From: CAADGY01 sp035714225
GTDB lineage: Bacteria; Acidobacteriota; Terriglobia; Bryobacterales; Bryobacteraceae
Reading direction: 5' to 3'
Length of the DNA: 5,899 bases
Assembly (NCBI GenBank): GCA_035714225.1
Contig: DASTMK010000443.1
Location: forward strand, 1-5,899
Each line of letters starts with the position of its first letter. The first letter of the stretch is position 1. This document shows, piece by piece, positions 1 to 5,330 of the stretch. The notes beneath the pieces were generated by a model. That model searched no databases. It saw only the letters and a list, made by a program, of their open reading frames with translations, and was not told the origin of the DNA. Position numbers and translations under genes: made by a program.

Positions 1-1
1 C

Positions 2-199
2 ACTTTCCAGAAGGCTCAAGGCCATTTGAAGCTGCTGAACGTCAGCCGGCGGAATATCGAGCTGCTGGTTCTGACAAAGCTCGAGACCGTGTTCGAGGTC
101 TTTGCGGACGAACAGGATGCCGTCAATAGTTTTTTCCCGAACCGTGAAATCCGGCGGTTCGATATCCTCACGTTCATTCAGCAGCATAAACAGGAATAA
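2..199 (+). CDS. STAS-domain anti-sigma factor antagonist, C-terminal fragment
   Basis: An open frame runs from the window edge to a TAA at 197-199 and gives the last 65 residues of a protein whose start lies upstream. The visible part includes GHLKLLNVSRRNIELLVLTK followed by LETVFEVFADEQDAVNSF. This is the usual end of anti-sigma-factor antagonists of the SpoIIAA/RsbV type: a strand, then a helix bearing LL.LTKL.TVF..F.DE..A..SF. Such proteins bind an anti-sigma factor or serine kinase in the cytoplasm when unphosphorylated and so free a sigma factor. The phosphorylatable serine would lie in the missing part. A short basic tail (NREIRRFDILTFIQQHKQE) extends beyond the usual end of the domain. 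The next gene starts nine bases after the stop, so the two are probably co-transcribed. The partner is not visible. I am confident of the fold and less so of the exact role. Confidence 0.8.
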   Translation, partial: TFQKAQGHLKLLNVSRRNIELLVLTKLETVFEVFADEQDAVNSFFPNREIRRFDILTFIQQHKQE

Positions 200-208
200 C
201 CCGCCGCA

Positions 209-1513
209 ATGAAACTGGTAGTCATCGGCGGCGTAGCGGCCGGAATGAGCGCCGCGGCCCGTGCGCGGCGACTCGATCCTTCCTGTGAAATTACGGTACT
301 CGAGAAGGGCGATACCGTTTCTTACAGCGCCTGCGGTTTTCCTTATTTCATCGACGGGCGAGTGCGGTCGCTCGACGACCTTGTCGCTTATACAGCGGAT
401 GAGTTCCGCCGCGAGAGAAATATCGATGTCCGGACCTCGGCCGAAGTGGTATCCATCTCCCACGCGCGGCGGGAAGTTTCCCTTGCGGGTGGCGATCGTG
501 TCCGTTACGACCGCCTGGTGATTGCGACCGGAGCCGGGCCGGATGCAAAGAACATTACCGGCGCTACGCTGCCCCACGTTTTCCACCTGGTTTCGCTTGG
601 GAGTACGCGAGCGCTCGACGAATTCCTGAAGAGCCGGAATCCTCGCTCCGCCGTCATTGTTGGCGGCAGCTACATCGGCATTGAGGCGGCGGAGGCTCTT
701 CGCTCGCGCGGGCTGGCCGTGACGCTGGTCGAGAAGAAGCCGTACCTGCTGTCTCGCAATAATCTCCAGCTAACCGGAATCCTGAAGGCGCACCTGGAGA
801 AGTTCCGGATCGAGGTCCGGCTCGAAACAGCCGTGAACGCCATTACTCCGTCGGCGGCCGGCGAGTTTTCGTGCGACCTCGTGGTGCTGGCAACCGGCCT
901 CAAGCCGAACGTGGAGCTTGCGGCAGACGCCGGCATCGAACTCGGGCGCACCGGCGCCATTCGCGTCAACGAACGAATGGAGACCAACCTGGGCGGGGTA
1001 TTTTCGGCGGGCGACTGCGCCGAGGCATATCACGTTGTCACCGGCGCTCCCGTATGGATTCCGCTCGGCACGACCGCCAACAAGATGGGCCGTGTGGCGG
1101 GGGCAAACGCAGTGGGAAAACGGGAGCGTTTCGGCGGCATCGCGGGCACAGCCATCGTCCGGGCTTGTGGATTAGGCGTCGCGGTAACGGGCCTGTCGCC
1201 CGCCGAAGCGAAGCGCGAGGGGTTCGTGGCGGTCGACTGTTGGATTCATTCGCGCGATCGTGCCTCGTATTTTCAAGGCCGCCCCACCAGCGTGCAACTG
1301 GTGGCCGACCGGAACACGCACCGTCTGCTGGGCGGCGCCGTGGTGGGTGAAGGCGGAGTGGAGGGGCGCATCGGAATCATCGCCGCGGCTATACAGGCCC
1401 GCATGAAGGTGGAGGAGTTCCAGGATTTGGATCTGGCCTATGCGCCGCCGTTCGCACCCGTCTGGGATCCCGTCCTGATCGCCGCGCAGCAGTTGTTGAA
1501 AGCACTGCCGTAA
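209..1513 (+). CDS. CoA-disulfide reductase / NADH oxidase-family flavoprotein
   Basis: A 434-residue FAD- and NAD(P)H-dependent disulfide oxidoreductase of the single-cysteine class (CoA-disulfide reductase, NADH oxidase, NADH peroxidase), probably cytoplasmic. The N-terminal FAD-binding fold starts with VVIGGVAAGMSAAARARR. The redox cysteine is C42 in SYSACGFPY, which matches the class signature S-x3-C-G-x-P-Y with only one cysteine. ATG motifs follow at 106-108 and 228-230. The NAD(P)H-binding fold is at 149-176 (VIVGGSYIGIEAAEAL). The second FAD motif is VFSAGDCAEA with G268-D269. The C-terminal dimerisation domain ends with YAPPFAPVWDP (411-421), the tyrosine-bearing stretch typical of CoA-disulfide reductases. 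There is no C-terminal rhodanese domain, so this is the short form. The ATG at 209 begins the conserved first beta strand. The Shine-Dalgarno match is poor (AGGA at 192-195, overlapping the upstream stop), so coupling to the STAS gene is likely. The substrate (CoA disulfide, polysulfide, oxygen or peroxide) cannot be decided from sequence. Confidence 0.88.
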   Translation: MKLVVIGGVAAGMSAAARARRLDPSCEITVLEKGDTVSYSACGFPYFIDGRVRSLDDLVAYTADEFRRERNIDVRTSAEVVSISHARREVSLAGGDRVRYDRLVIATGAGPDAKNITGATLPHVFHLVSLGSTRALDEFLKSRNPRSAVIVGGSYIGIEAAEALRSRGLAVTLVEKKPYLLSRNNLQLTGILKAHLEKFRIEVRLETAVNAITPSAAGEFSCDLVVLATGLKPNVELAADAGIELGRTGAIRVNERMETNLGGVFSAGDCAEAYHVVTGAPVWIPLGTTANKMGRVAGANAVGKRERFGGIAGTAIVRACGLGVAVTGLSPAEAKREGFVAVDCWIHSRDRASYFQGRPTSVQLVADRNTHRLLGGAVVGEGGVEGRIGIIAAAIQARMKVEEFQDLDLAYAPPFAPVWDPVLIAAQQLLKALP

Positions 1514-1574
1514 TTGCGATCACTTTTCTGAGCCGCGCGCGCGAGCAAGCGGTTTTCGCCCTTTTTCAGCAGCC

Positions 1575-1583
1575 TGTTAGACT
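1575..1583 (+). promoter_or_regulatory. possible extended -10 box for a leaderless redoxin transcript
   Basis: TGTTAGACT fits the extended -10 pattern TGN-TANNNT. It ends six bases before the ATG at 1590, and no Shine-Dalgarno sequence lies in between. A -10 box this close to the start codon predicts transcription beginning at or next to the ATG. The -35 region (TTCGCC at 1555-1560, 17-bp spacing) is weak. This is an inference from spacing only. Confidence 0.4.
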
Positions 1584-1589
1584 GAAAGT

Positions 1590-2087
1590 ATGGGCTTCGG
1601 GAAGCACAGACGAATTCTGGAAAAGGGCTCCCGCGCACCGGATTTCAGCCTGGCTGACCTACAGGGAGAGGTCGTGAGTGCGCGGCAGATTCTGTCGCGA
1701 GGCCCTGCTTTGTTCGCGTTTTTCAAGATCTCATGCCCGGTCTGCCAGCTTACGCTTCCATTTCTGGAGCGTTTCCACCGGCAACTGGACCGCGGTGTTT
1801 TGCAGGTCTTCGGCATTTCGCAGAACGATGAAGGCGCGACCCGGCGATTCGGGCGTGAGTTCGATCTTACGCTGCCCATGCTGCTGGACACGTCCGCCTC
1901 CGGTTATCCGGTGAGCAACGGATTTGGCATCTCGCAGGTGCCCAGCATGTTTTTGGTCGAGCAGGATGGTACCATCGCCTGGGCTTCGGAGGGGTTCTCC
2001 AAGCAGGATTTAGAGGATTTGGGGCATCGATTTGCCATAAATCCGTTCCGCGCGGACGAAGAAGTGCCCGCGTTCCGGGCCGGTTGA
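1590..2087 (+). CDS. redoxin-domain protein (peroxiredoxin/TlpA-like, CPVC motif)
   Basis: A 165-residue thioredoxin-fold protein. The start of the redoxin domain is seen in GSRAPDFSLADLQGEVVS (13-30), with the APDFxLxDLxG pattern shared by AhpC/TSA and TlpA families. The active site is C49-P-V-C52 in FFKISCPVC, followed by a hydrophobic helix. The cis-proline loop is V117-P118 in SQVPSMFLVEQDGTI. There is no signal peptide or lipobox, so unlike classical TlpA or ResA it should be cytoplasmic. The CxxC motif favours thiol-disulfide exchange, or peroxide reduction with an adjacent resolving cysteine, over a canonical 2-Cys peroxiredoxin, which would have P-x3-T-x2-C. It lies 76 bp after the flavoprotein gene, and a role in the same thiol redox balance is plausible but unproven. 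The ATG at 1590 lacks a Shine-Dalgarno sequence. The first 12 residues are basic and poorly conserved in look, so a later start cannot be fully excluded. Confidence 0.85.
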   Translation: MGFGKHRRILEKGSRAPDFSLADLQGEVVSARQILSRGPALFAFFKISCPVCQLTLPFLERFHRQLDRGVLQVFGISQNDEGATRRFGREFDLTLPMLLDTSASGYPVSNGFGISQVPSMFLVEQDGTIAWASEGFSKQDLEDLGHRFAINPFRADEEVPAFRAG

Positions 2088-2093
2088 GGTTCT

Positions 2094-2117
2094 AAAAACT
2101 AGGCTCCCGTGCGGAGC
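2094..2117 (-). terminator. possible intrinsic terminator for minus-strand transcripts
   Basis: Read on the minus strand, the arms GCTCC and GGAGC enclose the five-base loop GCACG. After four bases (CTAG) comes a run of five T. This resembles a short rho-independent terminator pointing leftwards. It lies just beyond nuoI's 5' end, so a transcript from the acetate-kinase gene reaching it would cover all of nuoI in antisense. The stem is short and the T run is offset, so confidence is low. In the plus direction no T run follows the stem. Confidence 0.35.
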
Positions 2118-2157
2118 TGGGCGTTGAAGGCACAGGATAGGACAGGCTGAATAAACG

Positions 2158-2667
2158 ATGGCATCGAAGATTCAAGACGCGTTGAGTTCGGCGGCGGCAC
2201 TCGCCAAGGGGATGGGAGTCACTCTGAAGGAGATGATGTCTCCTACGATCACGGAGGATTACCCTGACGTTCCGCCGAAATTCCAGGAACGTTACCGCGG
2301 AGTACACGTGCTTCAGCGCGACGAGAATGGCCTGGAGAAGTGTGTCGCGTGTTTCCTGTGTTCGGCGAACTGCCCTTCCGATTGCATCTACATCGAAGCG
2401 GCGGAAAATACCGATTCGCTTCGGATCAGTGGAGGCGAACGTTACGCACAGGTTTACAACATCGACTATTCGCGATGCATCTTCTGCGGCTATTGCGTGG
2501 AAGCGTGCCCCACCGACGCCATTACCCATGGCCACGGTTTCGAAATTGCGAGCTATGATACGTCTACGCTGATTTGGCGCAAGGAGCAACTGCTGGCCCC
2601 GGTGCCTTCAAGAGAGACTCAGGCCGGCATTAATCCGCCGTCGCCTGGCGCGCGCCCACCAGTTTGA
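2158..2667 (+). CDS. nuoI: NADH-quinone oxidoreductase subunit I (orphan NuoI)
   Basis: A 169-residue ferredoxin-like subunit of respiratory complex I. It carries the two [4Fe-4S] clusters (N6a/N6b) that pass electrons along the peripheral arm towards the quinone site, on the cytoplasmic face of the membrane. Residues 41-76 (KFQERYRGVHVLQRDENGLE, then CVACFLCSANCP) hold the first C-x2-C-x2-C-x3-CP motif with C62, C65, C68 and C72. The second motif, CIFCGYCVEACP, has C107, C110, C113 and C117. The family signature RG.H.L.R...GLEKC is intact and the amphipathic N-terminal helix region is present. Length is normal for the family. The last 25 residues are proline-rich and unconserved in look; their coding sequence overlaps the convergent acetate-kinase gene by 38 bp. 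No nuoH or nuoJ flanks it, so it must work with nuo genes elsewhere or be a second copy. An AGG-rich stretch (AGGACAGG, 2139-2146) ends 11 bases before the ATG and may be a weak ribosome-binding site. Confidence 0.93.
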   Translation: MASKIQDALSSAAALAKGMGVTLKEMMSPTITEDYPDVPPKFQERYRGVHVLQRDENGLEKCVACFLCSANCPSDCIYIEAAENTDSLRISGGERYAQVYNIDYSRCIFCGYCVEACPTDAITHGHGFEIASYDTSTLIWRKEQLLAPVPSRETQAGINPPSPGARPPV

Positions 2668-3745
2668 AGGCACGCCGGGCGACATTCAGTTCTTCATTCG
2701 TGGCGAGTGTAACAACGGCGACACGGGAATCACCGGTGGAAATCACCCGGTCGCCCTGGCCGCTTTCATTGGCATCGCGATCCAGGCGGACTCCAAGAAA
2801 CTCCAGACCCCGGCAGCAATTGGCCCGCAAACGCGCGGAGTTCTCGCCGATGCCGCCGGTGAACGCGATGGCATCGATTCCCCCCATCGCCGCCGCATAA
2901 CCACCGATTGTTTTTCTTACCTGATAGGCGAAGAGCTCCAGCGCAAGAGTAGCCTGTGCATTGCCCCCGGCCGCCGCTTTCTCGATATCGCGCACGTCGC
3001 CTCCCGCAATGCCGGAGATCCCGGCCAAGCCGCCCGTGCGAGACAATTGCCGGCGCACCTGCTCGGTATCCCAGCCGTTACGATCCATCATGTACAGCAC
3101 GGCGAAAATATCCAGCTCTCCATGGCGTGTCGCGTTCTCCAGTCCCGATTGCGGAGAAAAGCCCATGGTTGTATCGACCGATACACCGCCATCCACCGCG
3201 CACAAAGACGAACTGCCGCCCAGGTGGCAACTTACTAACTTGATTTGGCCGGCCTGTACTCCGAGTATCTCCGGCACCCGCTCGCTTATATAGGCATGCG
3301 AAGCGCCGTGAAAGCCATACCGGCGAATGCCGGACCGCGCGCGCCACTCTTCCGGGACACCATAGTGGCCCGCGTAGTCCGGAATTGTGGTATGGAATTC
3401 CGTCTCGAAAGCCGCAACCAAGGGCACACCGGGCATCGTTTCGCGAAACGCGCGAATGCCGGTGAGATAGATTGCGTTATGGGCGGGCGCGGCCGGAAGA
3501 AAGTCTTCCATAGCGGCCATCAGATCGTCGTTGATAAGGAACGTGCCGCGGTAGCGCGGGCCGGCCAGGACCGCTTTGAAGGCTACCACCTGGATCGGAT
3601 GGCCTCCGGTGTCGATCTGTTTCACCGCATCGTGATAGTCGGAAACCCGCTCGAGCCGCCCCTTCGAAAGCACGCGCTCGGAAGGCATATCCAGCAACTG
3701 GTACTTGAGCGAAGTCGAACCGAGGTTCGGAACGAGAATATTCAA
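2630..3745 (-). CDS. ackA: atypical acetate/propionate kinase-family protein
   Basis: A 371-residue member of the acetokinase family (ASKHA fold), which interconverts acyl phosphate plus ADP with carboxylate plus ATP in the cytoplasm. Family landmarks are N7 in VPNLGSTSLKYQL, APAHN with H89, RYGFHGASH with H146 and H150, CHLGGSSS (173-180), SVDTTMGFSP, ATRHGELD with R207, FTGGIGENSARLR (295-307) and ATNEELNVARR. It is about 30 residues shorter than typical AckA. Subtracting 34 from the Methanosarcina thermophila numbering places every conserved residue from 91 to 241 exactly, so the missing stretch is in the N-terminal lobe. At those positions R91 becomes K57, D148 becomes E114 and N211 becomes G177, while H123, H180 and R241 are kept. 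The usual HRVVHGG reads FKAVLAG. Substrate or activity may therefore differ. The start is TTG with GGGAG eight bases upstream. It follows the TPR gene by 4 bp and overlaps nuoI by 38 bp tail to tail. No pta is present nearby. Confidence 0.82.
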   Translation of the reverse strand: MNILVPNLGSTSLKYQLLDMPSERVLSKGRLERVSDYHDAVKQIDTGGHPIQVVAFKAVLAGPRYRGTFLINDDLMAAMEDFLPAAPAHNAIYLTGIRAFRETMPGVPLVAAFETEFHTTIPDYAGHYGVPEEWRARSGIRRYGFHGASHAYISERVPEILGVQAGQIKLVSCHLGGSSSLCAVDGGVSVDTTMGFSPQSGLENATRHGELDIFAVLYMMDRNGWDTEQVRRQLSRTGGLAGISGIAGGDVRDIEKAAAGGNAQATLALELFAYQVRKTIGGYAAAMGGIDAIAFTGGIGENSARLRANCCRGLEFLGVRLDRDANESGQGDRVISTGDSRVAVVTLATNEELNVARRAFKLVGARQATAD

Positions 3746-3749
3746 GCGG

Positions 3750-4859
3750 CTATCTCCCGCGAAGCGCCGTCACGTTCTGTATTGCCTGGGCCTGGTAGGG
3801 ACTTTTGTATTTGCTGCATTGTGAGAAGTAAGTTACCGCGTCCTTATTGCGCTTCAACTTGTGGTTGGCCAGGCCGAGATTGAAAAGCGCGCTGGGCATA
3901 AGTTGCTCGTTCTCCTTAATGTGTGGCAACGAAGCCCGCAGCGATTTTTCGGCGTCGACAAACTTATTCTGGCTCATATAGGTCATGCCTTGCATCCAGT
4001 AGCCGAGTCCCAGCGAAAGGGCTTTCTTTTTTTCCCAATCCTCTTCGTTTGTCCCCTCCGGCCGCGGCTTCGTCTGCATCAGTTCGATGAGCTTGCCGGA
4101 ATACAGCAGAACCTTGCCGGCATCCTTCTGGCTCATGTAATGGTCGGCAACGGCTAGCAGCATGTCTTCGTTCGTCTGCTCCTTTTGGAGCGTTTTCTCG
4201 GCCAGCGCCAACGCTTTATCCTTGGCTCCACTCTGCTGATACGCGACGAATAAAGGGCCCGCCATTTGTGGCAGATACTGGCTTTCCGGATTGCGCTTCT
4301 CCAAAGTTTCCGCCAGCATCGCTTTTTTGCCGGGGTCGGGAGTCTGCAGCAGGGCCGCGTACAGAGCGTACTCAGTATAGGTGTCGAACTGCTTAGCGAA
4401 GTCTACCCGCTGCTTCCAGTGCTCTTCGTCTTCATCGTCGCCTGGTTTCGTGGAGGCTGCGATCTTCCGGGCCACTTCCGAGCCGTGGTTTGACCATTTC
4501 AGGATGAGATCCGGGTCCTTGGTCCCTTCCGCCGCTTTCAATGTTTCGTGTGCCATTCGCGCGTCTTCCGGATCGGCCGCGAGCACTTTTTCACCCGCTT
4601 CCATTGCTTTCTGGAAGTTGCCCTGTTTTATATAGAGCGGCTGCATCTGTGCGTATACCCACACGATGCCGTCGTACTGGGGATGATCGGCGGCGAATTT
4701 TTCGAACATTTGAAGCTTCTTGGCTTCGTCGCTTTCCTGGCCGATCTGTTGAAGTTGCGCACCCTCGGGTGTTCCGGCGTCGATGGTCAATTCCCGCCTC
4801 TGAGCGATCAGTAACGCGGCGCCGGCCAGAAACGTAATGGCGAGTACCCTTACTCTCAT
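3750..4859 (-). CDS. exported TPR-repeat protein
   Basis: A 369-residue protein with an N-terminal export signal (MRVRVLAITFLAGAALLIAQ: basic start, then a hydrophobic core at about 5-19) and a mostly helical, charged body. TPR-like helix pairs are visible around 66-98 (VWVYAQMQPLYIKQGNFQKAM, then GEKVLAADPEDA), 202-227, 285-312 (GYWMQGMTYMSQNKFVDAEK) and 322-352 (ALFNLGLANHKLKRNKDAVT). These have the A..G.....A....AL spacing of the family. An acidic stretch (GDDEDEEHW) is at 140-148. TPR arrays bind proteins, so a periplasmic scaffold is likely, but no partner or specific function can be named. I place the start at the ATG at 4859, not the in-frame ATG at 4874. The former has GGAGG eight bases upstream and begins the signal peptide directly, while the latter overlaps that Shine-Dalgarno site. 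It is the first gene of a two-gene unit with the acetate-kinase homologue. Confidence 0.8.
   Translation of the reverse strand: MRVRVLAITFLAGAALLIAQRRELTIDAGTPEGAQLQQIGQESDEAKKLQMFEKFAADHPQYDGIVWVYAQMQPLYIKQGNFQKAMEAGEKVLAADPEDARMAHETLKAAEGTKDPDLILKWSNHGSEVARKIAASTKPGDDEDEEHWKQRVDFAKQFDTYTEYALYAALLQTPDPGKKAMLAETLEKRNPESQYLPQMAGPLFVAYQQSGAKDKALALAEKTLQKEQTNEDMLLAVADHYMSQKDAGKVLLYSGKLIELMQTKPRPEGTNEEDWEKKKALSLGLGYWMQGMTYMSQNKFVDAEKSLRASLPHIKENEQLMPSALFNLGLANHKLKRNKDAVTYFSQCSKYKSPYQAQAIQNVTALRGR
3754..3758 (-). promoter_or_regulatory. ribosome-binding site supporting the TTG start of the acetate-kinase gene
   Basis: On the minus strand GGGAG lies eight bases before the TTG at 3745-3743. It sits inside the last codons of the TPR gene, whose TAG is at 3752-3750. 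This position decides the non-ATG start and suggests translational coupling of the two genes. Confidence 0.65.
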
Positions 4860-4867
4860 TCGTTCAC

Positions 4868-4872
4868 CCTCC
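4868..4872 (-). promoter_or_regulatory. strong ribosome-binding site that sets the TPR gene start
   Basis: GGAGG on the minus strand, within GGAGGGTG, lies eight bases before the ATG at 4859-4857. It is the best Shine-Dalgarno match in the window. It overlaps the upstream in-frame ATG at 4874-4872, which argues against that codon as the start. Confidence 0.8.
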
Positions 4873-4873
4873 A

Positions 4874-4902
4874 TTGATATTGAACGGGTGTATCATTATA
4901 CA
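4874..4902 (+). promoter_or_regulatory. sigma-70-type promoter for the small secreted protein
   Basis: TTGATA (4874-4879) and TATACA (4897-4902) are separated by exactly 17 bp, matching the housekeeping -35/-10 pattern at 5 of 6 and 4 of 6 positions. Transcription would start near 4909, giving a leader of about 24 bases. That leader holds AGGGA (4919-4923) nine bases before the ATG at 4933. An inverted repeat TGATA (4875-4879) / TATCA (4891-4895) lies inside the promoter and could be an operator, though arms of five bases may be chance. Confidence 0.6.
4895..4900 (-). promoter_or_regulatory. -10 box of the divergent TPR-gene promoter
   Basis: The minus strand reads TATAAT here, a perfect -10 consensus. 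It is placed to start transcription near 4888, about 28 bases before the ATG at 4859. The matching -35 region (around 4918-4923, TCCCTA on this strand) is poor, so an activator may be needed. It overlaps the -10 box of the opposite-strand promoter. Confidence 0.6.
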
Positions 4903-4932
4903 GAATTTGGATTCGAGTAGGGATCTTCATCT

Positions 4933-5289
4933 ATGTTCAAATCGATCTGTTTCGCGGCTCTGATATGCTTACTCGCCTGCGCTCCCGGTTTCGCCGCCGG
5001 GTCTGCCGTTGCCGGAACGTGGAATCTTACGGCGGACACCGCGGATGGTGAAATGCGCTGGACGATGGTCGTGAAGGACGACGGGGGTAAATTGAGCGGT
5101 ACCGCCTCAGCGTCACAGGGCGATTACACCATGGAGGATCCCAGGCTCGACGGCAATAAGTTCAGCTTTAAGATTACATTTGACGGCGCGGTTTATCGTG
5201 TAAGTATGGTTATCGATGGGTCACGCGTCTCCGGGAAATGGAGCGGCCCATCGGACGGTGGAAAGATCAGCGGCACAAAAAGACCCTGA
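4933..5289 (+). CDS. small secreted beta-rich protein of unknown function
   Basis: A 118-residue protein with a clear signal peptide: MFKS, a hydrophobic core (ICFAALICLLACAPGF), and probable cleavage after A21 or A22 (GFA-A-G). C16 is followed by APGF, which is not a convincing lipobox. The mature part of about 95 residues alternates short strands and turns: AGTWNLTADTADGEMRWTM, then VVKDDGGKLSGTASA, then GNKFSFKITFDGAVYRVSMV and DGSRVSGKWSG. The pattern of GTW near the start, G.LSGT.S and G..VSGKWSG resembles small lipocalin-like or calycin-like beta barrels that are common as secreted proteins in Acidobacteriota and Planctomycetes. Ligand and role are unknown. AGGGA at 4919-4923 serves as ribosome-binding site, and the promoter just upstream is shared back to back with the TPR gene. 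The transporter gene follows 33 bp after the stop. Confidence 0.75.
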   Translation: MFKSICFAALICLLACAPGFAAGSAVAGTWNLTADTADGEMRWTMVVKDDGGKLSGTASASQGDYTMEDPRLDGNKFSFKITFDGAVYRVSMVIDGSRVSGKWSGPSDGGKISGTKRP

Positions 5290-5294
5290 CCATC

Positions 5295-5330
5295 GACGGA
5301 ATACTCCGCTTCGTACAGTGCAATGATACT
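5295..5330 (+). repeat. degenerate copy of a dispersed GATCCTTCGC/CTCAGGATGA-type element
   Basis: In one frame this stretch encodes DGILRFVQCNDT. That is close to ILRFAQNDT, the peptide read out of a short palindromic repeat scattered between genes in many bacterial genomes (from memory of the repeat family). The palindrome itself is decayed here, with no strong stem remaining. It fills the gap between the secreted-protein gene and the transporter gene and covers the proposed ATG at 5323. Confidence 0.35.

Noticed and set aside
871..1350. A 159-codon plus-strand frame inside the flavoprotein gene
   Set aside because: Its composition is very rich in Arg and Gly, it has no motif, and it is fully contained in a clear flavoprotein gene in another frame.
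209..1513. Reading the flavoprotein as a two-cysteine disulfide reductase (glutathione or lipoamide type)
   Set aside because: Only one cysteine is present in the active-site segment (SYSACGFPY), and the C-terminal YAPPF...WDP stretch belongs to the CoA-disulfide reductase group.
1531..1566. Possible terminator after the flavoprotein gene (CCGC ... GCGG, then TTTTCGCCCTTTTT)
   Set aside because: The stem is only four base pairs with a twelve-base loop rich in CG repeats, and the T runs are interrupted. It is too weak to call.
2092..2589. A 165-codon minus-strand open frame opposite nuoI
   Set aside because: nuoI is supported by two cluster motifs. The antisense frame is arginine-rich and featureless.
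3245..3883. A 212-codon plus-strand open frame opposite the kinase and TPR genes
   Set aside because: It lies antisense to two well-supported genes, has no recognisable domain and spans their junction. It is a shadow of GC-rich codon use.
4903..4914. Inverted repeat GAAT-TTGG-ATTC in the divergent promoter region
   Set aside because: Four-base arms are expected by chance in AT-richer intergenic DNA.
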